Shown: piece after piece, positions 52,366-61,188 of the stretch
Numbering within the stretch: position 1 is the stretch's first letter
Layout: each line of letters starts with the position of its first letter
NCBI RefSeq assembly: GCF_008329985.2
Contig: NZ_CP038437.2
Coordinates: forward strand, 2,914,001-2,978,000
Reading direction: 5' to 3'
Length of the DNA stretch: 64,000 nt
DNA from: Halomonas binhaiensis
Lineage (GTDB): Bacteria > Pseudomonadota > Gammaproteobacteria > Pseudomonadales > Halomonadaceae
Program-made: the position numbers and the translations under genes
Notes under the pieces: generated by a model
Databases searched by the model: none
The model's input: the letters and a program-made list of their open reading frames with translations, nothing else
What the model was told of the DNA's origin: nothing

Positions 52366-52965
52366 ATGAAAACCGCACGCCTGATAGCATCCGCTGCTCT
52401 ACTCACCACCACTGCCTTTGCTGCCCAGTCCGCCCTGGCCTACCAGGCAGGCGACATCTATGGCCGTCTCAGCTTCGAGAAGCAGGACTCTCAACATAGC
52501 AGCATCAGGGCTGACCCCTGGACACTTGGTGTCAGCAACGCTACTGGATTTGGCTATGCTGCTGGTTACCTGTTCCATGACAAATTTGGCGTGGAACTGA
52601 ATGGTAGCCAGACAATGAAACATGAAATGAGCCATATCGGAGTATTCAAGCGCACCCCCATCAACCTGATGCTCAATTATTATCCCTTGGGTGGTATCGC
52701 TCATACACGTATCAACCCTTACCTTGGCTTAGGCGTCAACTATTCCGACTTCAGCACTGAAAGCAGTTTCGATGGTCACATTGACGACACGTGGGGGGTT
52801 GCGGTTCAAGCGGGAATGGAACTCAGCCTGACCGATAACATTCTGGTAGGCGCGTATGCTCGTTACGCCGAAGCTGACGCAGACCTGAAGGTCGATGGCT
52901 ATCACAAAGGCAAGCTGGAACTTGACCCGGTATCGGTTGGTGCTGGCCTGACCTATCGCTTCTAA
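52366..52965 (+). CDS. OmpW-family outer membrane protein (copy 1)
   Basis: This 199-residue protein has a signal peptide (RLIASAALLTTTAFAAQSALA) and the eight-strand barrel pattern of OmpW: AGDIYGRLSFE first strand, GYAAGYLFHDKFGVELNGS, LMLNYYPLG and C-terminal VSVGAGLTYRF ending in Phe for outer-membrane insertion. It is closely similar in order and motifs to copy 2. GGAGAT lies upstream of the ATG. OmpW forms a narrow hydrophobic-substrate channel. Confidence 0.92.
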   Translation: MKTARLIASAALLTTTAFAAQSALAYQAGDIYGRLSFEKQDSQHSSIRADPWTLGVSNATGFGYAAGYLFHDKFGVELNGSQTMKHEMSHIGVFKRTPINLMLNYYPLGGIAHTRINPYLGLGVNYSDFSTESSFDGHIDDTWGVAVQAGMELSLTDNILVGAYARYAEADADLKVDGYHKGKLELDPVSVGAGLTYRF

Positions 52966-52981
52966 TCTATCGTCTCTAACC
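52954..52981. repeat. 14-bp tandem duplication across a stop codon
   Basis: TATCGCTTCTAATC is followed by TATCGTCTCTAACC. The first unit contains the TAA stop of ompW1. Confidence 0.6.
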
Positions 52982-52997
52982 TGTCTTTCTTGCTAAT

Positions 52998-53023
52998 CAG
53001 CGGGCTCCATTTGCCCGCTGCTT
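52998..53023 (+). terminator. terminator after ompW1
   Basis: CAGCGGGC and GCCCGCTG form an 8-bp stem with a 7-base loop, followed by CTTT. Confidence 0.65.
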
Positions 53024-53242
53024 TAGCCATATCAACGAAATATCTTCCTCACCGGGGGCAGATTGGCACTCTGACGCCACTATCACCTCTGGTGGGAGCA
53101 TCCTTTCCGTTTCGTGAAATCCTCATAGATGCCAGTCACTTATATCAAGCTTTTCTTGTCGGCCTCACTCATACGACTAAAGTTCGATAGGTATAATTAA
53201 AAACATAACATTCAAACGATAGTTTTTTTTAACAAGACATTT

Positions 53243-53263
53243 GGAAACACTGTTTCCTATAAT
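53243..53263 (+). promoter_or_regulatory. palindrome and -10 element of ompW2 promoter
   Basis: GGAAACACTGTTTCC is a perfect palindrome around one central base, followed at once by TATAAT (53258-53263). A repressor or activator site overlapping the -10 flank is likely. Confidence 0.55.
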
Positions 53264-53328
53264 CTGCATCATCCTGAGGTCATCGCTCTTTTCAGCCACG
53301 CGACCTCTCAGATAAAAGGAGACAGACC

Positions 53329-53925
53329 ATGAAAACTTCACGTCTGATGGGAACCGCTGCCCTGCTGGCCATCACCGCTTTCGGCGCACAGTCCGCCTTC
53401 GCTTGGCAGGCTGGCGACATCTATGTCCGCGGCGGCTACGAGAAGAGTGACTCATCTTCCAGCAATGCCGCCGACTATGGCGAGAAGATGGACGTCAATG
53501 ATGACGGCGGTTTCGCCTATGGTCTCGGTTACCTGTTCCACGACAACATCGGTGTAGAACTCAATGGTTCCCAGACTACCAAGCATGAACTGGGCAACCT
53601 GGGTGGCTTCGAGCGCACCCCGATCAACCTGATGGTCAACTACTATCCGCTCGGCGGCCATGCCGCTCGCGTTAACCCCTACGTTGGTGCCGGTGTCAAC
53701 TACACCACCTTCGACGTGGATAACGGTTTCGATGCCAGCATTGACGACTCTTGGGGCCTGGCGGCTCAAGCCGGTGTAGACCTGAGCGTCACTGAAAATG
53801 TTCTGGTTGGTGCCTGGGCTCGTTATGCTGATGTCGATGCCGACATGAAGATCGACGGCAACAACGCCGGCGACCTGGATCTTGATCCGGTGAGCGTTGG
53901 TGCTGGTGTCACTTACCGCTTCTAA
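53329..53925 (+). CDS. OmpW-family outer membrane protein (copy 2)
   Basis: This 198-residue protein has a signal peptide ending AFA or SAFA near residue 26 and the same barrel plan as copy 1: AGDIYVRGGYEKSD, GYLFHDNIGVELNGSQTTKHE, INLMVNYYPLG, VSVGAGVTYRF. It retains strong positional identity to copy 1. AAGGAG precedes the ATG. A tandem duplication followed by divergence best explains the pair. Strong UUCG terminator after it suggests high expression. Confidence 0.93.
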   Translation: MKTSRLMGTAALLAITAFGAQSAFAWQAGDIYVRGGYEKSDSSSSNAADYGEKMDVNDDGGFAYGLGYLFHDNIGVELNGSQTTKHELGNLGGFERTPINLMVNYYPLGGHAARVNPYVGAGVNYTTFDVDNGFDASIDDSWGLAAQAGVDLSVTENVLVGAWARYADVDADMKIDGNNAGDLDLDPVSVGAGVTYRF

Positions 53926-53964
53926 TCGGTAGGCATCTGACAGTTCATTTTGAACTGGCTCTAG

Positions 53965-54000
53965 AAACGGCGCCTGACTTCGGTCAGGCGCCGTTTTTTT
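53965..54000 (+). terminator. strong UUCG-loop terminator after ompW2
   Basis: AAACGGCGCCTGAC-TTCG-GTCAGGCGCCGTTT makes a 14-bp stem capped by a C(UUCG)G tetraloop and followed by seven T. Confidence 0.92.
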
Positions 54001-54195
54001 ATTCCGCATTCTCCTACGAGGATGAATTAGCTCTAACCCATTCTTTTCAAAGAGGTAAGTCAAGGAAAAAAGATGTAACAAGCTTCCATCCATTGATCTG
54101 TGTCAATTCAGCATAGCGCACCGGCAAATACACTACGCCCTCTTGCAGGAAGCGCCCTCGCTGGAGTTACCAGTCATCTGTTCATGGAGGTTTTC

Positions 54196-54849
54196 ATGCG
54201 CCATCCCTTGGCATCATCAATATTGCTCACCGCCCTTACCAGCTCTGCCCTTATCAGCACCCAGGCTTTAGCTACCGACCTGTCTTACGGTCAAGGTGAC
54301 TTCTATGCTCGCATGGGGGTCGCCAAGGTGGTACCGGAGTCCGACAATGGCAATCTGGCCGGTGGCTCCCTGAGCGCTGACGTCGATTCCGACAGCGGCT
54401 TTGCCTTTACTCTGGGATATCGCTTTACCGACAAGCTTGGCATTGAACTTCTTGGGGCCCAGGAATTCGATCACAACATCAACTTGAAGGGCGCTGACGG
54501 CTCTTCCATCAATGCCAGTACCAGTGAGCTACCTCCCACTCTATTCCTGCAGTACTACCCCATGGGTGGAATGCAGTCACGCATCCAGCCTTATGTCGGT
54601 ATCGGCGTGAACTACACCGCCTTCTCCGATGAGAAGATCAGCGTCGACGGTGCCGATCTCGAACTGGATGATTCCTGGGGCGCTGCTGGCCAGGTGGGCC
54701 TTGACCTGGTCATCAATGAGCATTGGGCTGTCAACGCCTCTGCTACCTACGCAGACATCGACAGCGATGTCTCCCTCAATGGCGACGACATTGGCAGCGT
54801 AGACATAGATCCGTGGGTCATCATGTCTGGTGTTTCATTCCGCTTCTAA
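54196..54849 (+). CDS. OmpW-family outer membrane protein (copy 3, divergent)
   Basis: This 217-residue protein has a signal peptide (SSILLTALTSSALISTQALA) and the OmpW barrel pattern (YGQGDFYARMGVAKV, FTLGYRFTDKLGIELLG, FLQYYPMGG, VIMSGVSFRF). It is clearly less like copies 1 and 2 than they are like each other. ATG 54196 is chosen because GGAGG lies upstream; a GTG at 54100 would add a non-family extension. It ends with the C-terminal Phe. Confidence 0.9.
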   Translation: MRHPLASSILLTALTSSALISTQALATDLSYGQGDFYARMGVAKVVPESDNGNLAGGSLSADVDSDSGFAFTLGYRFTDKLGIELLGAQEFDHNINLKGADGSSINASTSELPPTLFLQYYPMGGMQSRIQPYVGIGVNYTAFSDEKISVDGADLELDDSWGAAGQVGLDLVINEHWAVNASATYADIDSDVSLNGDDIGSVDIDPWVIMSGVSFRF

Positions 54850-54863
54850 GCCAGACGCTATAT

Positions 54864-54900
54864 GCAATGAGCCCGCCTGATCAGGCGGGCTCATTGCTTT
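54864..54900. terminator. bidirectional palindromic terminator
   Basis: A perfect 34-bp palindrome (GCAATGAGCCCGCCTGA and its complement) is followed by TTT, between ompW3 and the convergent GGCT-like gene. Confidence 0.78.
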
Positions 54901-54930
54901 CAGCCGAAAGGTCTTGTCTGCTCGAACATT

Positions 54931-55431
54931 TCAGCGAGGACTGTGGCGAGATAGACCCAGTTGCTTCAGGGTTACATCATCCAACCCCTCTACAACATCG
55001 ACCCGAGCCAATGCAGCATGATAATCGGGGCTGAGGAAATCACGCCCGGCCAGAAGGTGCTCCAGATATTCCCGGGCAGGCTTGAGCGTGTCTGCCAAGC
55101 GGTTCTGGGTACCGATATACACCCATGCTTCAATCACACCTTCTGAGGTATGGATGGGTAACAGCTCCCGATCATATTCGTGAGGATAGCCCTCGAATGG
55201 GTCCATATCATGAATCTGCTGCGGATGTGACAGCTCGAACAGGGCACCTTCGACACACTCTCCCAGTACAGAGACCACATTGGCATGGGCAATACCAGGC
55301 ACCTTTGAGGCCTTGTTGAAACGCAGGCCATAATCCCTGAGCATGCCTGCCAGGACACGTTGCGTATCACCGATACGGGCAGACACCCTGGCTTCGTTCA
55401 TGTTGCTGCCATAGGCAAAGTACCAGGACAT
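54931..55431 (-). CDS. gamma-glutamylcyclotransferase-like protein
   Basis: This 166-residue protein begins SWYFAYGSNMNEARVSAR, the defining motif of the GGCT/AIG2 fold, and has the catalytic Glu in DPFEGYPHEYDR near residue 78. Members release 5-oxoproline from gamma-glutamyl compounds, or act on related substrates. Nine bases separate it from yqcC upstream. Exact substrate unknown. Confidence 0.88.
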   Translation of the reverse strand: MSWYFAYGSNMNEARVSARIGDTQRVLAGMLRDYGLRFNKASKVPGIAHANVVSVLGECVEGALFELSHPQQIHDMDPFEGYPHEYDRELLPIHTSEGVIEAWVYIGTQNRLADTLKPAREYLEHLLAGRDFLSPDYHAALARVDVVEGLDDVTLKQLGLSRHSPR

Positions 55432-55440
55432 TTCAGCTCC

Positions 55441-55785
55441 TTAGCTCTCGCTGATGATGCGATCGATATCCTCGACGACCTTCTTCATCAGCAGACGGTC
55501 TTTGGCTCTTACGCCTTCCTGAACAAGATAGGCCTCCACTGCCGGCGCCACCTCACACTTGGCAGGCAACTGAGATTCATTGTCGATCAGGACCTCAAGA
55601 CGAGCGATGAACACGAATCTCAACCATTGGGCCAGCGACATGGTGTCAATGCAGAATGGTTGTTGGCTGTTGAAGGCCTCAGGTGCGGGTTCATCCATGC
55701 GCCACAAGTCGGTGGCTTTCATGGTGGCTTCCAGATCTCGCAGCGCTCCGGCAAGCTGAGCGTGGACATTGACTTCGTCGGACAT
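55441..55785 (-). CDS. yqcC: YqcC family protein (DUF446)
   Basis: This 114-residue protein has the YqcC pattern (LRDLEATMKATDLW, PFCIDTMSLAQWLRFVFIAR). It is a soluble helical protein of unknown role, often near tRNA-modification genes. Here it lies between the GGCT-like gene and the ABC ATPase, 11 bases after the latter, so it is likely part of the same leftward transcript. Confidence 0.87.
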   Translation of the reverse strand: MSDEVNVHAQLAGALRDLEATMKATDLWRMDEPAPEAFNSQQPFCIDTMSLAQWLRFVFIARLEVLIDNESQLPAKCEVAPAVEAYLVQEGVRAKDRLLMKKVVEDIDRIISES

Positions 55786-55796
55786 AATGCCTCCGC

Positions 55797-56558
55797 TTAA
55801 AATGAAGGGGACTCGACAGGTGCTTCAGGCAGGACCTTGCGCAGGAAGTCCCGCGTACGAGGATCCTTGGGCGCGCGAAACAGCTCAGACGGAGGCCCCT
55901 GTTCAACAATACGCCCACCTTCCATGAACACCACGCGATCGGCGACGTCCCGGGCAAAACTCATCTCATGTGTCACAACCAACATGGTCTGACGCTCTTC
56001 TGCCAGTTGCTTCATCAATGACAGTACCTCATCGACCCACTCAGGATCGAGGGATGAGGTAGGCTCATCAAATAGAATCACCTCAGCTTGAGCCGCCATG
56101 GCACGCCCAATACCCACCCGCTGCTGCTGGCCTCCTGATAAGGAAGCTGGATAGGCATTGGCCTTGTCCTTCAAACCTATGCGGTCAAGAATCTGGCGAG
56201 CACGCTCGTGAGCCTTGGCCACAGGCCACCGGTTAACCACAATCAGCCCTTCTGCAATGTTTTCCAACGCCGTCTTGTTGGCAAACAATGCATAGTTCTG
56301 GAATACAAAGGCGGTGTGCCGACGTATCTCCAGAATCTGTCGGCGAGTCGCCCGAGTAACGTCGACAGACAGGTCACCAATGGTGAGTTGCCCACCATCA
56401 GGCTGTTCAAGAAAGTTGAGGCAGCGCAGCAAGGTCGACTTGCCCGTTCCCGATGGGCCAATGATGACGATGATTTCACCCTGCTGAATTTCCAGGTCAA
56501 TGCCATCGAGCACCACGCTGTCGGCGAAACGCTTGACCAGTTTATCTACCTTGATCAT
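55797..56558 (-). CDS. polar amino acid ABC transporter, ATP-binding protein
   Basis: This 253-residue ATPase has Walker [10 protein letters not shown] near residue 35, the signature [16 protein letters not shown], Walker [16 protein letters not shown] and the switch His in VVTHEM. It matches the polar amino acid (GlnQ/HisP/TcyN) group. It overlaps the permease by four bases. It energises uptake of the amino acid bound by the receptor encoded upstream. Confidence 0.93.
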   Translation of the reverse strand: MIKVDKLVKRFADSVVLDGIDLEIQQGEIIVIIGPSGTGKSTLLRCLNFLEQPDGGQLTIGDLSVDVTRATRRQILEIRRHTAFVFQNYALFANKTALENIAEGLIVVNRWPVAKAHERARQILDRIGLKDKANAYPASLSGGQQQRVGIGRAMAAQAEVILFDEPTSSLDPEWVDEVLSLMKQLAEERQTMLVVTHEMSFARDVADRVVFMEGGRIVEQGPPSELFRAPKDPRTRDFLRKVLPEAPVESPSF

Positions 56559-57292
56559 CGGCGATAGGCCTCATTGAGTCGTGACTCCAGACGACGCTGC
56601 ACCCAGGCCAACAGCTCAACGACTGCCCAGTAGAGCACAGCGGCAGTGATGAAGGCTTCGAAGTAATTGAAGCTGGAGGCCGCCTCTTTCTGTGTTGCCC
56701 CCATCAGTTCCGTCACCCCCAAGGCAAATGCCAGGGAAGTGGCCTTGATCATGTCGATGAAATAATTCATCAACGTGGGTACTGCGATTCGAGTTGCCTG
56801 AGGCAGCACGATGCGGCGCATCAGTTGGCCATTGGTCATGCCGATGGATAGCGCGGCTTCGGTCTGACTGCGGTCTACACCGACAATAGCAGCTCGAATC
56901 GACTCAGCCATATAAGCGGAGAAATGCAACGTCAGACCGATGATAGCGGCGGTGATGGCACTGATCTCTGTCGCATCCTCCAGCCACATGGGCAAGATGG
57001 TGGTATGCCCCAGAATAGTGACGCTGACACCGGCCATATCTGCTATCAGCTTGGGAAAACCGTAATAGAAAAGAAACAGCTGCACCAGCAGCGGAGTACC
57101 ACGAAAGAACGAGATGAACAGCTTGGTCAGGCCGTTCAGGATCGGTAATCGCAGCACCCGGATGACAGCCAGGCAGCAGGAAAGCATCAGAGCCATTACC
57201 ATCCCGGCGGCAGCCATGCCCAATGTCAAAGGCAGGTAACTCACCAGGATGGGGAATAGCCCCAGCATGTAGTCGACGTTGAGAATGCTCAT
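56555..57292 (-). CDS. polar amino acid ABC transporter, permease
   Basis: This 245-residue inner-membrane protein has the His/Glu/Gln/Arg/opine permease pattern: [36 protein letters not shown] (~residues 65-80), and [28 protein letters not shown], the EAA loop contacting the ATPase. Four-base overlap with the ATPase gene. Confidence 0.93.
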   Translation of the reverse strand: MSILNVDYMLGLFPILVSYLPLTLGMAAAGMVMALMLSCCLAVIRVLRLPILNGLTKLFISFFRGTPLLVQLFLFYYGFPKLIADMAGVSVTILGHTTILPMWLEDATEISAITAAIIGLTLHFSAYMAESIRAAIVGVDRSQTEAALSIGMTNGQLMRRIVLPQATRIAVPTLMNYFIDMIKATSLAFALGVTELMGATQKEAASSFNYFEAFITAAVLYWAVVELLAWVQRRLESRLNEAYRR

Positions 57293-57310
57293 CGCAGAGT
57301 CAATTGAAAG

Positions 57311-58063
57311 TCAGGGAGTGGTGATGTCAGCGTCAAACCAGCGCTGGGATATCTCGCTCAAAGTACCATCCTCGCGCAGGGTTCCGAGTGCGCTGTTGAC
57401 CTGGTCGCGCAGCTCGGCATCTTTCTGGCGGAATGGCAACGCATTGCGAATCTCGGAGAATGGGCTACCCGCAAGCTGCAGCGGGAGAGATTTTTCCTTG
57501 ATCACCTGCGTGGCGCTGACGCGATCCATGACAAAGGCATCCACGCGCCCCAGGGCGGTGTCTTGCTCGATATTGCTGTCATAGGTACGAATGTCGATCT
57601 CGCCAGCGTAGGGCAGCTCGTTCAACAGCTGTTCGTAGTTGGAACCAAGGTTGACGGCAACCTTCTTGCCCTTCAGGTCATCGACCCCCTGGATGTCGTC
57701 ATTACCCTTCTTCACCACCACCTGGGCGCCGTCGTACACATAAGGATCGGTGAACAGGTATTTTTGCTCACGCTCCTCGGTAATGGTGATCTGATTGGCA
57801 ATCGTGTCGACACGGCCAGACTCGAGCATACCGAACAGGCCGGAGAAACTGGCAGTGACGAATTCCACATCAACCCCCATTTCTTCGCCCACAGCTTCCA
57901 TCACATCGACTTCAAAGCCTTTCAGCTTGTCCTGCTCCACGAAAGTGAATGGGAAGTAGCCTCCGGACATACCCACCTTGAGGGTATCATCGGCGGCCTG
58001 AGCGTTGACTGCCAGACTGATAACGCCGGTAGCCAGAATCGAAACGGTCAGATGACGAAGCAT
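57311..58063 (-). CDS. polar amino acid ABC transporter, substrate-binding protein
   Basis: This 250-residue periplasmic protein has a signal peptide (LTVSILATGVISLAVNAQAA). It continues with family 3 SBP motifs GYFPFTFVEQDKLKGFEVDV, ANQITITEEREQKYLFTDPY, and LKGKKVAVNLGS. The order and the QITIT(E)ER region resemble cystine-type receptors (TcyA/FliY), but the substrate is not certain. First gene of the operon. Confidence 0.9.
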   Translation of the reverse strand: MLRHLTVSILATGVISLAVNAQAADDTLKVGMSGGYFPFTFVEQDKLKGFEVDVMEAVGEEMGVDVEFVTASFSGLFGMLESGRVDTIANQITITEEREQKYLFTDPYVYDGAQVVVKKGNDDIQGVDDLKGKKVAVNLGSNYEQLLNELPYAGEIDIRTYDSNIEQDTALGRVDAFVMDRVSATQVIKEKSLPLQLAGSPFSEIRNALPFRQKDAELRDQVNSALGTLREDGTLSEISQRWFDADITTP

Positions 58064-58144
58064 GGGTGACTCCTCGTTTCTGCAGGATTATTAAGGCAAC
58101 GGGGATAACGCAGCCCTGCAAGTATGGATAGACTCTGCGTTTAT

Positions 58145-58172
58145 TGGAATAAAAGCCGCGCATTATATTCCA
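58145..58172 (-). promoter_or_regulatory. promoter and inverted repeat upstream of the ABC operon
   Basis: A TATAAT -10 is read on the minus strand at 58162-58167. It is enclosed by the inverted repeat TGGAATA (58145-58151) and TATTCCA (58166-58172), which could be an operator. Confidence 0.45.
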
Positions 58173-58451
58173 TACTGACGCTCGACACAGTGGAAAATCC
58201 ACGTTTTTCTTCATGATCTTTGCTGTTTCACATAACTGTCCTGGGTTCATCAGCAAATGTTCACAGATACCCTGAACGTCCTTGTGGATAACCATTGAAC
58301 ATCCTCGCTCAACCCAGAGAATACGGCGCCTGCAGGGAACTGTTCAAAATTTGATCAGGCAGGTGCGCGATGCAACAGAATTTTTCCTTCGCACCAGGCT
58401 GACACTTACCGTTTGGCAAGGTAGAGTGCACGCTTCCTGATGGGAGGGGCC
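58173..58451. other. divergent interval, no gene
   Basis: Separates the leftward ABC operon from the rightward DUF3549 gene. Nothing further is recognised apart from the promoter region described at 58145-58172. Confidence 0.4.
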
Positions 58452-59480
58452 ATGCAACAGATTCACAGCCTTCACGACTTCTTCGTTCTGAGCGGAGCCG
58501 ATGTACGCCTGTACCACATGGGGCGGCGCATCTCTCCTTGCGCGCTCGATACGTTATCCGACTTCGAGAAAGGCGAACTCGCTTGGCCTGCCCCATGGCA
58601 AGGACAGGCACGCCTGGCCATGCTCTTCCGTCTTGGTGACATGAAGGATCCGCTCATCTGGTTTCTGGCCCTGCCCCTGGACGAACAAGGCCATCTGGAA
58701 CCTGCTCTACGTGATGCTTTTCTCGAGCGTCTGCTAGACACTCTTGGCCGTAATGCAGCAGCCGTGGCAGCTGGGAATGCCGGCGATGTGGATAATCTGA
58801 TGAAGGACAATCCCCTGGCCTTCACCCCATCACTCACATTTCAGGCAATGCTCCACGCTCACGCAAGCCATGATCTGGACCTGCCAGCCAGCGAGCACCT
58901 GGAACCGGTAGAAGCCTTTTTCACTGGCCAGGGTAGCCAGGACTGGCGCGCGCTAGGACTCCAGGGGTTGGCAGATTATGTTGTCCGCCTGGAAGCCGAA
59001 ACACGCGACGCTCTGATCGCTCGACTACCGAAACTACACAACAATGCCCTAGTCTCCCTGTGTTACTGTCTAGAGCATGCACATATCGATAACGAGCTGG
59101 CCGAAGCCATTCGTCAACGTGGCGAACAACAGGCAAGGCAAGGAGACATCGAAGGCTTTTGTGCCTGCATCCGCGCCATCGGCAATGCAGGCACAGCAGC
59201 CTGCAACTGGTTTGATGCCCTGCTCGCCGACGCGCATGCCTGTGGCCCCGATGCCTTGGTCGCCATGGCAGCCCGAGGCTGGGTGCACCTTGAAGATGGA
59301 GAGCGCCTCCCCCTCTATCTGGAACGGGTCGCTCAATGCGAGCAAGCGGACTTTCTCGCTGTGGCTCGGGACCTGGCGATGATTCCGCGTCTGCGCCTTC
59401 CCGTGCTAATGACATTACGACAGGCCGGCCAGGATTCGATCATCGGCCAGCGGCTGCGACAAGTCAGAAACCAGCAGTGA
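58452..59480 (+). CDS. DUF3549 family protein
   Basis: This 342-residue protein starts with IHSLHDFFVLSGADVRLYHMGR, the DUF3549 N-terminus, and continues as a mostly helical protein (FLALPLDEQGHLEPALRDAF; LARLPKLHNN...SLCYCLEHAHID). Known in pseudomonads and relatives with no assigned function. ATG at 58452 with GGGAGGGG upstream. Monocistronic. Confidence 0.85.
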   Translation: MQQIHSLHDFFVLSGADVRLYHMGRRISPCALDTLSDFEKGELAWPAPWQGQARLAMLFRLGDMKDPLIWFLALPLDEQGHLEPALRDAFLERLLDTLGRNAAAVAAGNAGDVDNLMKDNPLAFTPSLTFQAMLHAHASHDLDLPASEHLEPVEAFFTGQGSQDWRALGLQGLADYVVRLEAETRDALIARLPKLHNNALVSLCYCLEHAHIDNELAEAIRQRGEQQARQGDIEGFCACIRAIGNAGTAACNWFDALLADAHACGPDALVAMAARGWVHLEDGERLPLYLERVAQCEQADFLAVARDLAMIPRLRLPVLMTLRQAGQDSIIGQRLRQVRNQQ

Positions 59481-59485
59481 CACCA

Positions 59486-59575
59486 CTGGTCCGCACTATT
59501 ATGTGGTTTACAGCGATATGGTTTACAGCTACGTGATATACGGCCATCTGATTCGCAGCGACTTGGTCCACAATA
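59486..59575. repeat. 15-bp tandem repeat, six units
   Basis: Units begin at 59486, 59501, 59516, 59531, 59546 and 59561. The best pair is ATGTGGTTTACAGCG and ATATGGTTTACAGCT; outer units are more diverged. The array starts six bases after the DUF3549 stop. Confidence 0.8.
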
Positions 59576-59645
59576 ACATTTGATCCTTTGGTCAATGACT
59601 GTGACAACAGCGATGAGAGGTACATCTGTGACTCGAGAGAAAGCC

Positions 59646-60083
59646 ATGCAGGGTTTACCTCACAGAGCCAAGGCTATCGTAGGCCGCCGTGAGATGATCG
59701 TATTGCCGGACATGCACATGCACTTGTGCGCCAAGATTGACACTGGTGCGCGTACATCTGCCATGCATGCGGAAGATATAGAGGCCTTCGAGGAAGAAGA
59801 GGTCCTCTGGGTGAGCTTTGTCACGCGCACCGGTGGAAATCACACACCTGCTCACAGCTTCCGTATGCATGTGCATGATCGCCGTCGAGTGACGAGTTCC
59901 AACGGTCAGTCAGAATGGCGCTATATCATTCGCACCCGCATGCAGTTGGGCGAACTCGTCTACCCTATCGAGCTGTCTTTGACCAATCGCAGCAACATGC
60001 GACACCCCTTGCTGCTTGGGCGTAGAGCCCTACGCCATCTGCTGGTTGCTCCCGGAGAGACTTTCCTGCACGGCGAACCCTAA
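59646..60083 (+). CDS. RimK-associated retropepsin-like zinc protease (RimB/ATP-dependent zinc protease family)
   Basis: This ~145-residue protein has the aspartic-protease-like triad [15 protein letters not shown] (DTGA near residue 29) and the [16 protein letters not shown] end motif (RRAL). This family pairs with RimK and is thought to process poly-glutamate tails. The start at 59646 is supported by GAGAGA. A GTG at 59628 is also possible. It overlaps nothing and precedes rimK by 34 bases. Confidence 0.85.
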   Translation: MQGLPHRAKAIVGRREMIVLPDMHMHLCAKIDTGARTSAMHAEDIEAFEEEEVLWVSFVTRTGGNHTPAHSFRMHVHDRRRVTSSNGQSEWRYIIRTRMQLGELVYPIELSLTNRSNMRHPLLLGRRALRHLLVAPGETFLHGEP

Positions 60084-60117
60084 CGCATTCCTCCACCGCC
60101 ACTCTGGAGACAGGCCT

Positions 60118-61029
60118 ATGCATATTGCATTGTTGTCACGTAATCGAAATCTGTACTCGACCCGCCGCCTGTTGGAAGCAGCCGAGCAACGGGGGCATAC
60201 AGCTCGGGTGGTGGACACCCTGCGCTGCTACATGAGCATCACTTCACACAGCCCTTCGATTCACTACAAGGGGCAGGAGCTGGAGCCTTTTGATGCCGTG
60301 ATTCCCCGTATCGGTGCCTCCATCACCTTCTATGGCTGCGCAGTTCTGCGCCAGTTCGAGATGATGAATATTCCGGTGCTCAACGACAGCGTTGGCATCA
60401 CTCGTTCCCGAGACAAGCTACGCTCGTTGCAGCTGTTGTCACGCAAGGGTATCGGCCTACCTGTCACTGGCTTCGCACACTCTCCGGACGATATTCCCGA
60501 CCTGATCACCATGGTGCGAGGCGCGCCACTAGTGATCAAGCTGCTGGAAGGCACCCAGGGCATAGGCGTGGTACTGGCGGAAACCAACCAGGCAGCTGAA
60601 TCCGTGATCCAGGCTTTCATGGGAATGAAAGCCAACATCATGGTTCAGGAATTTATCAAGGAAGCCAAGGGCGCCGACATCCGCTGTCTTGTCATCGGTG
60701 ACAAAGTCGTCGCATCAATGAAGCGCCAGGCTGCCGAGGGAGAGTTTCGCTCCAATCTGCATCGCGGAGGTAGTGCCAGCGTCATCCGTATCACTCCCGA
60801 AGAACGCTCGACCGCAATTCGTGCTGCCAAGGCCATGGGCTTGCGTGTCGCTGGCGTAGACTTGCTGCGCTCGAATCATGGCCCCGTGGTGATGGAGGTC
60901 AACTCCTCGCCGGGACTGCATGGTATCGAAACAGCTACCGGGAAGGATATTGCCGGCATGATCATCGAAGACCTGGAAAAGGCCGCTGCCAGTCGCCCTT
61001 CCCGCCCCCCGAGCAAGCCTAAAGGTTAA
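60118..61029 (+). CDS. rimK: RimK-type ATP-grasp ligase (alpha-L-glutamate ligase)
   Basis: This 303-residue protein opens [18 protein letters not shown] as RimK does. The ATP-grasp core ([23 protein letters not shown], then [19 protein letters not shown]) follows, and [15 protein letters not shown] carries the metal-binding residues. It adds glutamates to the C-terminus of ribosomal protein S6 in E. coli. Downstream of the protease partner, likely one operon. Confidence 0.93.
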   Translation: MHIALLSRNRNLYSTRRLLEAAEQRGHTARVVDTLRCYMSITSHSPSIHYKGQELEPFDAVIPRIGASITFYGCAVLRQFEMMNIPVLNDSVGITRSRDKLRSLQLLSRKGIGLPVTGFAHSPDDIPDLITMVRGAPLVIKLLEGTQGIGVVLAETNQAAESVIQAFMGMKANIMVQEFIKEAKGADIRCLVIGDKVVASMKRQAAEGEFRSNLHRGGSASVIRITPEERSTAIRAAKAMGLRVAGVDLLRSNHGPVVMEVNSSPGLHGIETATGKDIAGMIIEDLEKAAASRPSRPPSKPKG

Positions 61030-61112
61030 TATCCGCTGCGACAGGGATGGGCATGGAAGGCCATTATCACCCTCCTTTCTTTCCCTGTCGCAAGGTCGAT
61101 ACCAGAAATCAT

Positions 61113-61145
61113 AAATATTTGTCACTTTGGGGGTGGCAAATATTT
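61113..61145. promoter_or_regulatory. AT-rich inverted repeat upstream of 61189 gene
   Basis: AAATATTTGTCAC and GTGGCAAATATTT form 13-bp arms with one G-T wobble pair around a 7-base centre, between rimK and the next gene. It could be an operator or a weak terminator of rimK. Confidence 0.5.
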
Positions 61146-61164
61146 CATTAGCACCCCACAATCT

Positions 61165-61186
61165 GCGTCACCGGAGGAGGTGACGC
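61165..61186 (+). promoter_or_regulatory. hairpin that displays the ribosome-binding site in its loop
   Basis: GCGTCACC and GGTGACGC form a perfect 8-bp stem. The 6-base loop is GGAGGA, the Shine-Dalgarno of the gene that starts at 61189. GGA in a hairpin loop is the classical CsrA/RsmA target, so translational repression is plausible. Confidence 0.55.
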
Positions 61187-61188
61187 GC

